From positions 3,968,001 through 4,032,000 of the forward strand of contig NZ_CP012640.2 of assembly GCF_001412595.2 (NCBI RefSeq): 64,000 bases of DNA, read 5' to 3'. Every line of letters starts with the position of its first letter. Position 1 is the first letter of the stretch. The DNA comes from Massilia sp. WG5 (lineage in GTDB: Bacteria; Pseudomonadota; Gammaproteobacteria; Burkholderiales; Burkholderiaceae_D). The position numbers were made by a program, and so were the translations under genes. Shown one piece after another: positions 42,636 to 51,356 of this stretch. The notes beneath the pieces were generated by a model. That model did not search any database. It had not been told where the DNA came from and saw only the letters and a list, made by a program, of their open reading frames with translations.

Positions 42636-44171
42636 ATGGAATGCGAAATCAAGCTGGGCCTCGACGGCGCCAGCGCAAGCCAGGTCAAGAAAATACCGCT
42701 CCTGCGCCCGCCCGGCGGCGCCAAACCGGAAGAGCACGAACACGTCGATCGTTATTTCGACACCGCCGACTTCACCCTGTGGCAGCACGGCTATGCGCTG
42801 CGCGTGCGCAGCGAGGGCATGCGCCACGTGCAGACGCTGAAGGGCGGCGGCACCGTGGTCGCCGGCCTGCACCGGCGCGTCGAGCTGGAAGCGGATATTG
42901 CCTCGGACGAACCGGACCGCGCGCTGTTCGCACGCCAGCTGCGCGAGGTCCTGCCGGCGCTGGCGAAACAGTTCGAGCGCCATGCGGCGCCGCTGGAGCC
43001 GGTGTTCGTCAACAAGAGCAAGCGCAGCGCCTGGATGCTGGAACTGGACGGCGGCGCGCAGGTCGAATGCGCCCTCGACACGGGGGAACTGCAGCGCGGC
43101 GACCGCACGGTGCCGGTGCGCGAGCTGGAACTGGAAATGAAGGACGGCGACCCGGCGCGTTTATATGAGCTGGCGCGCCAGGTGCACGCAGCGGTCCCGG
43201 TGCGGATCGAGAACGTCAGCAAGGCCGAACGCGGCTATGCACTGGCCGGCGCTGTCGCGCCGCGCGCGGTGAAGGCGACCGCGGTGAGCCTCAGGCGCAA
43301 GGCCAGCATGGGAGAAGCCCTGGCAGGCATCCTGCGCAACTGCCTGGAGCAGATGCAGGCCAACGAGCAGGGCGTGCTGTCCGGCGAGGTCGAGAGCCTG
43401 CACCAGATGCGCGTCGGGCTGCGCCGCCTGCGCGCGGCGATGGCGATGGTGAAGGGCATGGTGCAGCTGCCGGCGCCGCTGGCGGACGAGGTCGAATGGC
43501 TGGCGGGCGAACTGGGCGACGCGCGCAACTGGGACGTCTTCATCGAATCGCTGCTGCCTGGCCTGCCGGTGCCGGACGAGCACAAGCCGGCGCTGGCGCG
43601 GGTCGCGGTGGCGGCGCGTGAAGAGGCGGAACGGCATCGCGCCCGCGTGCGCGCGGCGGTCGGCAGCCCGCGCTACACGGGCCTGATGCTGGGCCTGGGC
43701 GCCTGGATCGCCGGGCAGGGCTGGAAGCAGGCCGACTCGATTCCGCAGGATGCGCCGGCGGATGCGCTGGAGCAGAAGGTGCTCAAGGCCGCGCCGCGCC
43801 TGGTGCAGCATGCAGCCGCGCGGGTGCGCAAGCGCGCCCGGGGCTTCGACCTGAAACAGCCCGAATCCCTGCACAAGGTGCGCATCGCCGCCAAGAAGGA
43901 ACGCTATGCGCGCGAGTTCTTCGAGGCCCTGAGTCACGGCAAGAAGGAAGCGCGCCGCCACGACCTGCTGACCGGCATGCAGGACGAACTCGGCCTGCTG
44001 AACGACAGCGTGGTCGCGCGCGGACTGGTCGCCCAGCTGCGCGAGCGCGTGCCGCAGGAGCAGGCGCTGCTCGGTTTCATCGAAGGCGTGCTGGCCGTGC
44101 GCGCTCTCGATGCCTTGCCGCGCGCGGGCAAGCATGTGCGGCGCAAGCTGCGGGCGCGGGCGGCGTTCTAG
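42636..44171 (+). CDS. CYTH and CHAD domain protein
   Basis: A 511-residue protein. The N-terminal CYTH (triphosphate tunnel) domain begins MECEIKLGL, carrying the ExExK motif, and covers about 1–200. The CHAD domain (about 215–490) is helical and rich in conserved His/Arg (LHQMRVGLRRLRAAM and LHKVRIAAKKERYAREFF). CYTH domains hydrolyse inorganic triphosphate or related molecules; CHAD domains bind polyphosphate. The protein probably acts in polyphosphate metabolism. The ATG at 42636 follows AAGGAGG by 5 nt; an in-frame GTG 15 bp upstream lies within the Shine-Dalgarno. Confidence 0.92.
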   Translation: MECEIKLGLDGASASQVKKIPLLRPPGGAKPEEHEHVDRYFDTADFTLWQHGYALRVRSEGMRHVQTLKGGGTVVAGLHRRVELEADIASDEPDRALFARQLREVLPALAKQFERHAAPLEPVFVNKSKRSAWMLELDGGAQVECALDTGELQRGDRTVPVRELELEMKDGDPARLYELARQVHAAVPVRIENVSKAERGYALAGAVAPRAVKATAVSLRRKASMGEALAGILRNCLEQMQANEQGVLSGEVESLHQMRVGLRRLRAAMAMVKGMVQLPAPLADEVEWLAGELGDARNWDVFIESLLPGLPVPDEHKPALARVAVAAREEAERHRARVRAAVGSPRYTGLMLGLGAWIAGQGWKQADSIPQDAPADALEQKVLKAAPRLVQHAAARVRKRARGFDLKQPESLHKVRIAAKKERYAREFFEALSHGKKEARRHDLLTGMQDELGLLNDSVVARGLVAQLRERVPQEQALLGFIEGVLAVRALDALPRAGKHVRRKLRARAAF

Positions 44172-44223
44172 GCCGCCTGCTGAAATTGATGCCGGTATCT
44201 TTCCCGACCGCCGGCTCCGGTAG

Positions 44224-44248
44224 GGCGGCTGGGCCGCCGTGCTCTTTT
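44224..44248 (+). terminator. Weak terminator-like hairpin after the CYTH-CHAD gene
   Basis: GGCGGC (44224–44229) and GCCGCC (44233–44238) around a 3-nt loop, followed by GTGCTCTTTT. The T-run is short and interrupted. Confidence 0.4.
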
Positions 44249-44330
44249 CCCTAGGAGCGAGGCGTATTGTGCGGGCCGAATGTGACAGGCGTTTGACGCC
44301 ACCGCAGGCACATGGCGCATGCATTGTGCA

Positions 44331-44348
44331 TTGACATTGTTGCAATGT
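44331..44348 (+). promoter_or_regulatory. -35 box overlapped by a 6-bp palindrome before the secreted hydrolase
   Basis: A perfect TTGACA (44331–44336) overlaps ACATTG-TTG-CAATGT (44334–44348), a perfect inverted repeat that could be a repressor site. The -10 at 17-bp spacing is poor. Confidence 0.4.
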
Positions 44349-44389
44349 GAAACGACCATGCGGGTGGATCAATGCGAAAGGATCGTCAC

Positions 44390-45235
44390 ATGCAACGCCT
44401 GCCGGCTGCCTTGCTGTCGCTGTTCTCCCTGCAGGCCATGGCTGCCGAAGCGCCCGGCGAGCAATTCGCGCAGGTCGGCGCCAACAAGCTGGCCTTCGAA
44501 TGCCGCGGCGAAGGCAGCAAGACGGTCGTGCTGATCGCCGGCATGGGGCTGGACGCGCACGCCACCTACAAGAACACCTTCCGCAACTTTGCGCTGCCGG
44601 GTTACCGGGTCTGCCTGTACGACCGCGCCGGGGTGGGCAAGAGCACGCCGCAAACGACGGCGCGGCCCCTGCGCGCGCTGGCCGATGAACTCGACGGCCT
44701 GGTGAAGGAGCGCGGCTGGCGCGACGTGGTGCTGGTGGCCCACTCCTTCGGCGGCCTGATCGCCCGCGCCTATGCCCAGGCCCATCCGGCAGCGGTGAAG
44801 GGCGTGGTGTTCGTCGACTGCGTGCACGAATCCTGGTACCAGGCCATGAAGCAGGCGATGACGCCGGACGGCTGGCGCATCATGGACATGGTCATCAGCT
44901 GGGAACGGGACAGGAATTCGCACGAGGATTTTCCGGAAGCCGTGCAGGCCTTGACGGCCAGGCCGGGCAAGCTGGACGTGCCGGTCACGGTGCTCAGCCG
45001 CGGGCTTCCCTATACGGCCATCCGGCAGGCGAAGATGAGCTACGAAGACGTCGACGCCTTCAACACGACCTGGGATGCGGCCCAGTTCGAGCTCGCGAAA
45101 GTCGCCGCCGACATGCGCCATGTACGCATGCGTTATGCGGCGCACCTGTTCGACGAACAGGACCCGTGGCTGGTCCTCGACGAGATCGGCCTGCTGGTCA
45201 AGCGCGTCGAGGCGCGCCCGGCTTCCGCGCCCTAG
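44390..45235 (+). CDS. Secreted alpha/beta hydrolase
   Basis: A 281-residue alpha/beta-hydrolase with a signal peptide (MQRLPAALLSLFSLQAMA, cleaved near AEA). The oxyanion/first strand is VVLIAGMGLDAHATY, then DRAGVGKSTPQ, the nucleophile elbow AHSFGGLIARAYA with Ser, and a late acid/His region (RHVRMRYAAHLF). It would act in the periplasm on an ester or lipid substrate not identifiable from sequence. ATG 44390 was chosen for AAAGGA 7 nt upstream and the signal peptide. It ends 4 bp before the convergent MacB-like gene. Confidence 0.83.
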   Translation: MQRLPAALLSLFSLQAMAAEAPGEQFAQVGANKLAFECRGEGSKTVVLIAGMGLDAHATYKNTFRNFALPGYRVCLYDRAGVGKSTPQTTARPLRALADELDGLVKERGWRDVVLVAHSFGGLIARAYAQAHPAAVKGVVFVDCVHESWYQAMKQAMTPDGWRIMDMVISWERDRNSHEDFPEAVQALTARPGKLDVPVTVLSRGLPYTAIRQAKMSYEDVDAFNTTWDAAQFELAKVAADMRHVRMRYAAHLFDEQDPWLVLDEIGLLVKRVEARPASAP

Positions 45236-45239
45236 GCGG

Positions 45240-46448
45240 CTATTCGTGCCGCAGCGCCTCGATCGGATCGAGGCGGGCGGCGCGGCGCGCCGGAAAGTAG
45301 CCGAACACGATCCCGATCGCGGTCGAAAAGACGAAGGCCGTCAGATTGATCGAGGGACTGAAGAGAAAAGGCATGTGCATCAGGTTGGCCAGGCCGATAC
45401 AGGCGAGCAGGGCCAGCGCGATGCCGATCAGGCCGCCGAAACCCGACAGCACCACGGCTTCGATCAGGAACTGCCACAATACCTCGCGTTCGAGGGCGCC
45501 GATCGCCAGCCGGATGCCGATCTCGCGCGTACGCTCGGTCACCGAGACCAGCATGATGTTCATGATGCCGATCCCGCCGACCAGCAGGCTGACCGCCGCG
45601 ACCGCACCCAGCAGCCCGGTCATGGTGCGGATGGTGCCCGACAGCGTTTCCGCGATCTGCCGCGTGTCCATCACGCTGAAATTGTCGTCTTCATTGTCGG
45701 CCAGCTTGCGGCGCTCGCGCAGCAGGCCGGCGATCTGGCGCATGGCCTGGCCGGCGCTGGTGGCGTTCTTCAGCGACACCAGGATCGTCGAGATATCGGT
45801 CCTGCCGGTGAGCCGGCGCTGCACGGTGGCCAGCGGCATCACGACCACGTCGTCCTGGTCCATGCCCATCGCGCCCTGGCCCTTGGGCGCAAGCAGGCCG
45901 ATCACCTCGCACGAGAAGGTCTTGATCCGCATCGTGTCGCCAATCGGGTTGCGGTTGCCGAACAGCTGGCGCCGGATGGTATCGCCGATCACGCAGACCG
46001 CCTTGCCGGCGAGCAGCTCATCGTCGCTGAAGCGGCGGCCCGCGGCCAGTTTCCAGTTGCCGGTGACGAAATAATCGTTGGTCGTCCCGGTGACGCTGGA
46101 CGACCAGTTGTTATTGCCGGCCACCAGGGTCAGGCCCTGGCCAACGGCCGGCGCCACCGCCTTGATCCCGGCCAGCTGGGCCCGCACTGCATCGACATCG
46201 GCCTGCTTGAAGGCGGGCGCGCCGGCGCTGTCGCGCCCGGGACCGAGGCGCTGGCCCGGGCGCACGATCAGCAGATTGCTGCCGAGGCTGGAAATCTGGT
46301 CGGCCACCGCGCGGGTGGCGCCGTTTCCCAGCGTGACCATGGTGATGACCGCCCCGACCCCGATCACGATGCCCAGCACCGTCAGGAAGGAACGCAGCAG
46401 GTTGCGGCGGATTTCGCGCAGGGCAAGCTGCAGGGCGTTGCTCAGCAT
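45240..46448 (-). CDS. MacB-type ABC transporter permease (FtsX fold)
   Basis: A 402-residue permease with an N-terminal membrane helix (about 17–40, RSFLTVLGIVIGVGAVITMV), a large periplasmic MacB domain (about 45–260), and three C-terminal membrane helices (about 275–395). This is MacB with its ATPase encoded separately. It works with the ATP-binding protein and the MacA-like adaptor upstream in a tripartite export system. The substrate (macrolide, peptide or siderophore) cannot be told. Its start overlaps the ATPase gene stop by 7 bp. Confidence 0.88.
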   Translation of the reverse strand: MLSNALQLALREIRRNLLRSFLTVLGIVIGVGAVITMVTLGNGATRAVADQISSLGSNLLIVRPGQRLGPGRDSAGAPAFKQADVDAVRAQLAGIKAVAPAVGQGLTLVAGNNNWSSSVTGTTNDYFVTGNWKLAAGRRFSDDELLAGKAVCVIGDTIRRQLFGNRNPIGDTMRIKTFSCEVIGLLAPKGQGAMGMDQDDVVVMPLATVQRRLTGRTDISTILVSLKNATSAGQAMRQIAGLLRERRKLADNEDDNFSVMDTRQIAETLSGTIRTMTGLLGAVAAVSLLVGGIGIMNIMLVSVTERTREIGIRLAIGALEREVLWQFLIEAVVLSGFGGLIGIALALLACIGLANLMHMPFLFSPSINLTAFVFSTAIGIVFGYFPARRAARLDPIEALRHE

Positions 46449-47152
46449 GCTGCCTCCGTGCGCTCCCGATCGCTGTCGATCGTGCCGTCGACAAAATGTA
46501 CGATGCGCTGCGCATAGGCCGCCATGTCGGGCTCGTGCGTCACCATCACGACGGTGATGCCCTGCTCACGGTTGAGGTCGGACAGCAGGCGCATGATTTC
46601 GTGGCTGCGCTTGCTGTCCAGGTTGCCGGTGGGCTCGTCCGCCAGCAGCACCAGCGGATTGGTGACGATCGCGCGGGCGATCGCGACCCGCTGCTGCTGG
46701 CCGCCCGACAGTTCGGCCGGCGTGTGTCCCTCCCAGCCGCTCAGGCCGACGCGCGCCAGCGCGGCGCTCGCCGCGCGATGCCTGGCCTGGGCTGGCAGCC
46801 CCCGGTACAGCAGGGGAAGCTCGACATTTTCCTGGGCCGAGGTACGCGCCAGCAGGTTAAAGCCCTGGAAGACGAAGCCGATGCATTCGCGGCGCAGCAG
46901 GGCGCGCTGGTCGCGGTTCAGGCGCTCGACGTGGATGCCGCGGAACAGGTACATGCCGCTGCTCGGCGTATCCAGGCAGCCGAGCAGGTTCATCGCAGTC
47001 GACTTGCCCGAACCGCTCGGCCCCATCACGGCGACGAACTCGCCGGCCGCGATGCGCAGGTCGATGCCGCGCAGCGCCTGCAGCGCGGCATTGCCTTGTC
47101 CATAGGTCTTGCTGATGCCGCGCAGCTCGATCAAAGGCGCGTCAGCGGCCAT
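46442..47152 (-). CDS. MacB-type ABC transporter ATP-binding protein
   Basis: A 236-residue ATPase of the LolD/MacB type. Walker [10 protein letters not shown]-loop [12 protein letters not shown], signature LSGGQQQR, Walker [13 protein letters not shown]-loop THEPDMA. The start at 47152 is preferred over an ATG 18 bp further upstream because a strong AGGAGG precedes 47152 by 6 nt. This start overlaps the upstream adaptor gene by 11 bp, so the three genes form one operon. Confidence 0.92.
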   Translation of the reverse strand: MAADAPLIELRGISKTYGQGNAALQALRGIDLRIAAGEFVAVMGPSGSGKSTAMNLLGCLDTPSSGMYLFRGIHVERLNRDQRALLRRECIGFVFQGFNLLARTSAQENVELPLLYRGLPAQARHRAASAALARVGLSGWEGHTPAELSGGQQQRVAIARAIVTNPLVLLADEPTGNLDSKRSHEIMRLLSDLNREQGITVVMVTHEPDMAAYAQRIVHFVDGTIDSDRERTEAAC

Positions 47153-48434
47153 CGGCGGCCTCCTGGACATCGGTGATGACGGCCATGCCGGGTTTCAGTC
47201 CGCCGCCCAGGATCTCGGTCTGGCGCCCGTTGCTGACGCCGGTCCGCACCGGCACCGGCTGCGGGCCGTCGGCGCCCGCTATCCAGACCTGCCGCCCCGC
47301 GCTCGCCGCCGGCGCGGTCCGGCGCGGCGCCTGCGGCACGCGCGGCAGCAGCCGGGACACGAAACCGGAGGGGGCGGCGGCCTTGCCGGCCGGCGGGCTG
47401 AAGCGCAGTGCGGCATTCGGCACCAGCAGCGCATGGTCGCGCCGCGCCGTGACGATCGAGGCGGTGGCCGTCATGCCCGGGCGCAGCGCCAGGTCGCGAT
47501 TGTCGACCTCCAGGATGGTCTTGTAGGTCACCACGTTGTCGGTGATGGTGGAACCCAGCCCGACGCGTTCGATGGTGGCGGGGAAGCTCCGGCCGGGCCA
47601 GGCGGACACCGTGAAGTCGGCATGCTGGCCCGGCCGGACGCTGGCGACGTCGGCCTCGTCGACCTTGACCTGCAGCTGCATGCGCGTCAGGTCTTCGGCA
47701 ACCACGAACAGCACCGGCGCGTTCATCGCGGCGACCACCGTATTGCCGGGCTCCACCTTCCGGGTCAGCACCACGCCATCCACCGGCGACAGGATGCGGG
47801 CCTTGGCGAGGTTGGTCAGGTCGGTCTTGAGGGCGGCGCGCGACTGCGCTTCCTGGGCGCGCGCGGTCGCTTCGTTGGCCTGGGCGCGCAGCAGGGCCGC
47901 CTCGGCCGTCTCGAGGTCGTGGCGGGCCGGCTCCTGGCCGCCCGACATCGTCGACAGGCGCCGCAGGCGCGCCATCGAGGCTTCGGTCTCGGCGACGGTG
48001 GCGCGCGCCTGGGCCACCAGCCCCACGGCGGCCTGCACCGCCGACTGGGAGCGGATCACGGCATCCTTCAGCCGCTCCGTGTCGAGCTCCGCCATCAGCT
48101 GGCCGTGCTTGACGACATCGTTCTCGTCGACCAGCACCCTGGCGACCGTGCCCGACAGTTCGCTGCCGACGTCGACCGACTTGGTCGGCTGCAGGGTGCC
48201 GGTGGCCGTGGCGCTGACGACCAGGTCGCCCTCGACGACCGGCTCGGTGAGGTAGCGCACCGAGGCGCCGCCGGGCGATCGCGCGAACAGGAACAGGAGC
48301 AGGGCGGCGCCCGCTACCAGCGCCAGCGCGACGGCGCCGGCTCGCCGCCAGCCGATCCTGCCGCCACTGCCGGATTGCGCGGCCTCGAGCAGCCGGTTGA
48401 GCTTGTCATGGGTATCGGGGTTCGCGTCATTCAT
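47142..48434 (-). CDS. MacA-type periplasmic adaptor (HlyD/RND family) protein
   Basis: A 430-residue membrane fusion protein from ATG 48434. It has one inner-membrane anchor (about 38–58, AGAVALALVAGAALLLFLF), biotinyl-lipoyl halves (GTLQPTKSVDVGSELSGTVARVLVDENDVV and ARILSPVDGVVLTRKVEPG), a helical hairpin (about 115–195) and a beta-barrel. The open frame extends 26 codons upstream, but that stretch is Cys-rich and unlike the family. With the ATPase and permease it forms a MacAB-like exporter. It lacks a neighbouring TolC gene, so it must use an outer-membrane partner encoded elsewhere. Confidence 0.9.
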   Translation of the reverse strand: MNDANPDTHDKLNRLLEAAQSGSGGRIGWRRAGAVALALVAGAALLLFLFARSPGGASVRYLTEPVVEGDLVVSATATGTLQPTKSVDVGSELSGTVARVLVDENDVVKHGQLMAELDTERLKDAVIRSQSAVQAAVGLVAQARATVAETEASMARLRRLSTMSGGQEPARHDLETAEAALLRAQANEATARAQEAQSRAALKTDLTNLAKARILSPVDGVVLTRKVEPGNTVVAAMNAPVLFVVAEDLTRMQLQVKVDEADVASVRPGQHADFTVSAWPGRSFPATIERVGLGSTITDNVVTYKTILEVDNRDLALRPGMTATASIVTARRDHALLVPNAALRFSPPAGKAAAPSGFVSRLLPRVPQAPRRTAPAASAGRQVWIAGADGPQPVPVRTGVSNGRQTEILGGGLKPGMAVITDVQEAADGR

Positions 48435-48523
48435 ACAAAGCCTCTGTCTGAAAGCCTCGTCCGCAATACCGATATTGGCACAACGCGGACAGCTTGCGTT
48501 AGTCCTCAGCACGGTTTTTTAGC

Positions 48524-48553
48524 TTGTTTCCCAAACCAAAAAACACAGATAAT
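48524..48553 (+). promoter_or_regulatory. Candidate promoter of the Tat phosphoesterase gene
   Basis: TTGTTT (48524–48529) and GATAAT (48548–48553) with an 18-bp spacer, 35 nt before the GTG start. The divergent MacA-like operon starts on the other side of this 154-bp region. Confidence 0.45.
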
Positions 48554-48588
48554 CATTGTTTCTGCTAAGACAGTTTCAGGAGTACGCT

Positions 48589-50274
48589 GTGCACGATAAA
48601 GATCACGACCACGACCACGAGCAGCCGGAAGCCGGCCAGCCCGCCAACCCTTCGCGCCGCAAGATCTTCCAGGCCGCCGCCGCGGTCGGCCTGTCGGGCG
48701 CGCTGCCGGCCGCCAGCGAAGCGGCGCCCGCCAGCAGGCATCCCAGGGCCGGGAAGGCGGCCATGGGTTCGCTCGACGCCAAGCTCAGGGAGCACGTCAA
48801 GAACGTGGTCGTGATCTACCTCGAGAACCGCAGCTTCAACAACCTGTTCGCCGATTTCCCGGGCCTGGCCCAGCCGCTGTCCGAGCTGCCGGCATCCGCT
48901 GCGGCGCAGAAGGACCGCGACGGCACGGTGTTGCCGGAACTGCCGAAGGTCTGGGGCGGCATGGTGCCGGCGCGCCAGAACCTGGGCGGCAAGGATTACC
49001 TGATCAAGGAAGACGACATCCAGCACCTGCCGAACGCGCCCTTCAAGCTGAGCGACGGGCAGGGCAAGCCGCTGCCGGAAGGGCTGGTCACGCGCGACCT
49101 GGTGCACAACTTCTACCACAACCAGATGCAGATCAACGGCGGCAGGAACGACGGCTTCGTCGCCTGGGGCGACAGCGGCGGCCTGGTGATGGGGCACTAC
49201 GGCGAGACCTCGAAGAACCTGGGCCTGTACCAGATCGCGCGCGAGTTCACCCTGTGCGACAACTTCTTCATGGCGGCCTTCGGCGGCTCCTACCTGAACC
49301 ACCAGTTCCTGGTCAGCGCCCGCACGCCGGAATTCTTCAACGTCGCCGACACGCCGGCGAAGAAGAAGATCGCGGTGCTGGAAGACGGCCCGCAGGGCGT
49401 GCGCCTGGCGGTGGCGCCGGACTCGCCGAAGTCGGCGCTGGAGGGCAAGCCGAAGTTCGTCAACAACGGCCCCATCACGCCGGACGGCTACGCAGTCAAT
49501 ACCATGGCCCCGCCTTACCAGCCGAGCTGGGTACGTCCGGCACCGGGCGGCGACCCTGCCATGGCCGACCCGCAAGACCCCGGCGTGCTGCCGCCGCAGA
49601 GCTATGCCACCATCGGCGACCTGCTGTCGGAACGGAAGGTGGACTGGGCCTGGTACGGCGGCGCCTGGCAGGCGGCGCTGGATGGCCGCGGCGAAGGTTC
49701 GCGCCCGAACTTCCAGCACCATCACCAGCCCTTCAATTACTTCAAGCAATTCGCGCCGGGCACCAGGGCGCGCCAGGAACACATCCGCGACGGCGGCCTG
49801 GGCGACAGCCCGATCTCGAACAGGTTCATCGCCGACGCGGTGGCCGGCCGCCTGCCCGCAGTCAGCTTCTACAAGCCGCAGGGCAACCTGAACCTGCACG
49901 CCGGCTACTCGGACATCGAGGCGGGCGACGCCCACGTCGCCAACGTGATCGAGCACCTGAAAAAGTCGCCGCAGTGGCGCAACATGGTGGTCGTCATCAC
50001 CTTCGACGAAAACGGCGGCTGGTGGGACCACGTGGCGCCGCCCAAGGGCGACCGCTGGGGCCCGGGCTCGCGCATTCCGGCGATCGTGGTGTCGCCGTTC
50101 GCGAAGAAGGGCGCGGTCGATCACAACTTCTACGACACGACCTCGATCCTGCGCTTCATCACCCGCCTGCACGGCCTGCCGCTGCTCGAAGGCCTGGCGT
50201 CGCGCAACGCCGCTTTCGAGGCGCGCGGCGCGCGTCCGCCGGGCGACCTGACGGCGACGCTGCGCTTCCGCTGA
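48589..50274 (+). CDS. Tat-exported phosphoesterase (AcpA / phospholipase C family)
   Basis: A 561-residue enzyme of the alkaline-phosphatase-like phosphoesterase family that includes acid phosphatase AcpA and PLC. Signatures: VVVIYLENRSFNNLFADFPG with the metal-binding Glu/Asn, the HNFYHNQMQINGG segment, and DENGGWWDHVAPP near the C-terminus. The N-terminus has a His/Asp-rich stretch (HDKDHDHDHE), then the twin-arginine motif SRRKIFQ and a hydrophobic region, so export by Tat is expected. GTG at 48589 was chosen for AGGAG 6 nt upstream. It would hydrolyse phosphomonoesters or phosphodiesters in the periplasm. Confidence 0.88.
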   Translation: MHDKDHDHDHEQPEAGQPANPSRRKIFQAAAAVGLSGALPAASEAAPASRHPRAGKAAMGSLDAKLREHVKNVVVIYLENRSFNNLFADFPGLAQPLSELPASAAAQKDRDGTVLPELPKVWGGMVPARQNLGGKDYLIKEDDIQHLPNAPFKLSDGQGKPLPEGLVTRDLVHNFYHNQMQINGGRNDGFVAWGDSGGLVMGHYGETSKNLGLYQIAREFTLCDNFFMAAFGGSYLNHQFLVSARTPEFFNVADTPAKKKIAVLEDGPQGVRLAVAPDSPKSALEGKPKFVNNGPITPDGYAVNTMAPPYQPSWVRPAPGGDPAMADPQDPGVLPPQSYATIGDLLSERKVDWAWYGGAWQAALDGRGEGSRPNFQHHHQPFNYFKQFAPGTRARQEHIRDGGLGDSPISNRFIADAVAGRLPAVSFYKPQGNLNLHAGYSDIEAGDAHVANVIEHLKKSPQWRNMVVVITFDENGGWWDHVAPPKGDRWGPGSRIPAIVVSPFAKKGAVDHNFYDTTSILRFITRLHGLPLLEGLASRNAAFEARGARPPGDLTATLRFR

Positions 50275-50401
50275 ACATAAAATTTCCTGATGGCTAACGC
50301 GCGCTGTACGGTAAAGCACGGCGATACACTCTGCTCCTGCCGTTGTCATTTGAATACGGACTTTTACCGCGAACTTTCACACAAGCGATCAGGAGAGTGA
50401 G

Positions 50402-51193
50402 ATGCAAAAGAATAAAACTTTGAAAGGGCTGCTGGCCGTGTCGGCAGTGGCTGCGATGTTCAGCGCCTTTGGCGTCCAGGCCCAGACCTCGGTCGGCTCG
50501 AGCCCGTCCCAGACCGGCACCAGCAGCACCAATCCCAACCAGGCCGGCAAGACGACCAAGGAAGGGACGATGGACAACACCAACAGCACCGGCATGGAAA
50601 ACCGCGGCAACCAGATGATGAACAAGAAGGGCATGCACGGTTCGACCGGCTCCAGCTCGTCGGGCATGGCCGCCACTGGCGGCAGCGCGGCCGGCCAGAG
50701 CGCGGCGGCCGGTTCGTCGTCGGCCACCGGCGCCAAGCTGAGCAGCGGTGACCAGAAGATCCTGAAGGACATCGCGATGGCCGACATGGCCGAAGTCGAG
50801 GGCGGCAAGCTGGCCCAGAGCAAGGGCCAGAGCGCCGAGGTGAAGGCCTTCGGCCAGCAGATGATCGACGACCACAGCGCCAACCTGAAGGATGTGCAGG
50901 CCCTGGCCCAGGCCCGCGGCGTGACCCTGCCGACCGAGCCGGACGCCAAGCACAAGGCCATGGCCGCCAAGCTCGAGAAGATGAGCGGCGCCGACTTCGA
51001 CAAGGCCTACATGAAGCAGGCCGGCGTGCAGGATCACAAGACCGTCCACGCCAAGCTGATGACCGCCCAGAAGAAAGCCAAGGATCCGGAAGTGAAGGCC
51101 CTGGTCGACAAGACCGAGCCGGTGGTGGCCCAGCACCTGAAGTCGGCGCAGCAGATGCCGGCCGAGAAGTCGGGTACGACTGCGGGCAAGTAA
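50402..51193 (+). CDS. DUF4142 exported protein
   Basis: A 263-residue protein with a signal peptide (GLLAVSAVAAMFSAFGVQA, cleaved near 27), a low-complexity Ser/Gly/Thr/Asn-rich linker (about 28–110) with many Met residues, and a C-terminal four-helix DUF4142 domain (about 112–255) with the ferritin-like-looking patterns DIAMADMAEVEGGKLAQ and FGQQMIDDHSANLKD. Family function is unknown; members are common in soil Betaproteobacteria and are thought to be stress-related. A good Shine-Dalgarno (AGGAGAGTG) precedes the ATG. Confidence 0.88.
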   Translation: MQKNKTLKGLLAVSAVAAMFSAFGVQAQTSVGSSPSQTGTSSTNPNQAGKTTKEGTMDNTNSTGMENRGNQMMNKKGMHGSTGSSSSGMAATGGSAAGQSAAAGSSSATGAKLSSGDQKILKDIAMADMAEVEGGKLAQSKGQSAEVKAFGQQMIDDHSANLKDVQALAQARGVTLPTEPDAKHKAMAAKLEKMSGADFDKAYMKQAGVQDHKTVHAKLMTAQKKAKDPEVKALVDKTEPVVAQHLKSAQQMPAEKSGTTAGK

Positions 51194-51234
51194 GCAGAAG
51201 CCTTAGCGGGTAAGCGTAGCTCCCGCAAGTTTTA

Positions 51235-51345
51235 CCGTCGCCCCCGCGCGGGCGGGGGCCCAAGTTCTGCAGGCGTTATCGAAACGTTTGCAAACTTGGG
51301 TCCCCGCCTTCGCGGGGACGACGTTTTTTGGGCCGCGGGGACGAC
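51235..51345. repeat. REP/BIME-like paired hairpin repeat, copy 4, with a partial extra unit
   Basis: Two head-to-head hairpins (CCGTCGCCCCCGC...GGGGGCCCAAGTT and AACTTGGGTCCCCGC...GCGGGGACGACG) up to 51323, followed by TTTTTT and another half unit CCGCGGGGACGACG (51332–51345). The longest copy in the window. Confidence 0.8.
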
Positions 51346-51356
51346 GTGTTTTTGAT

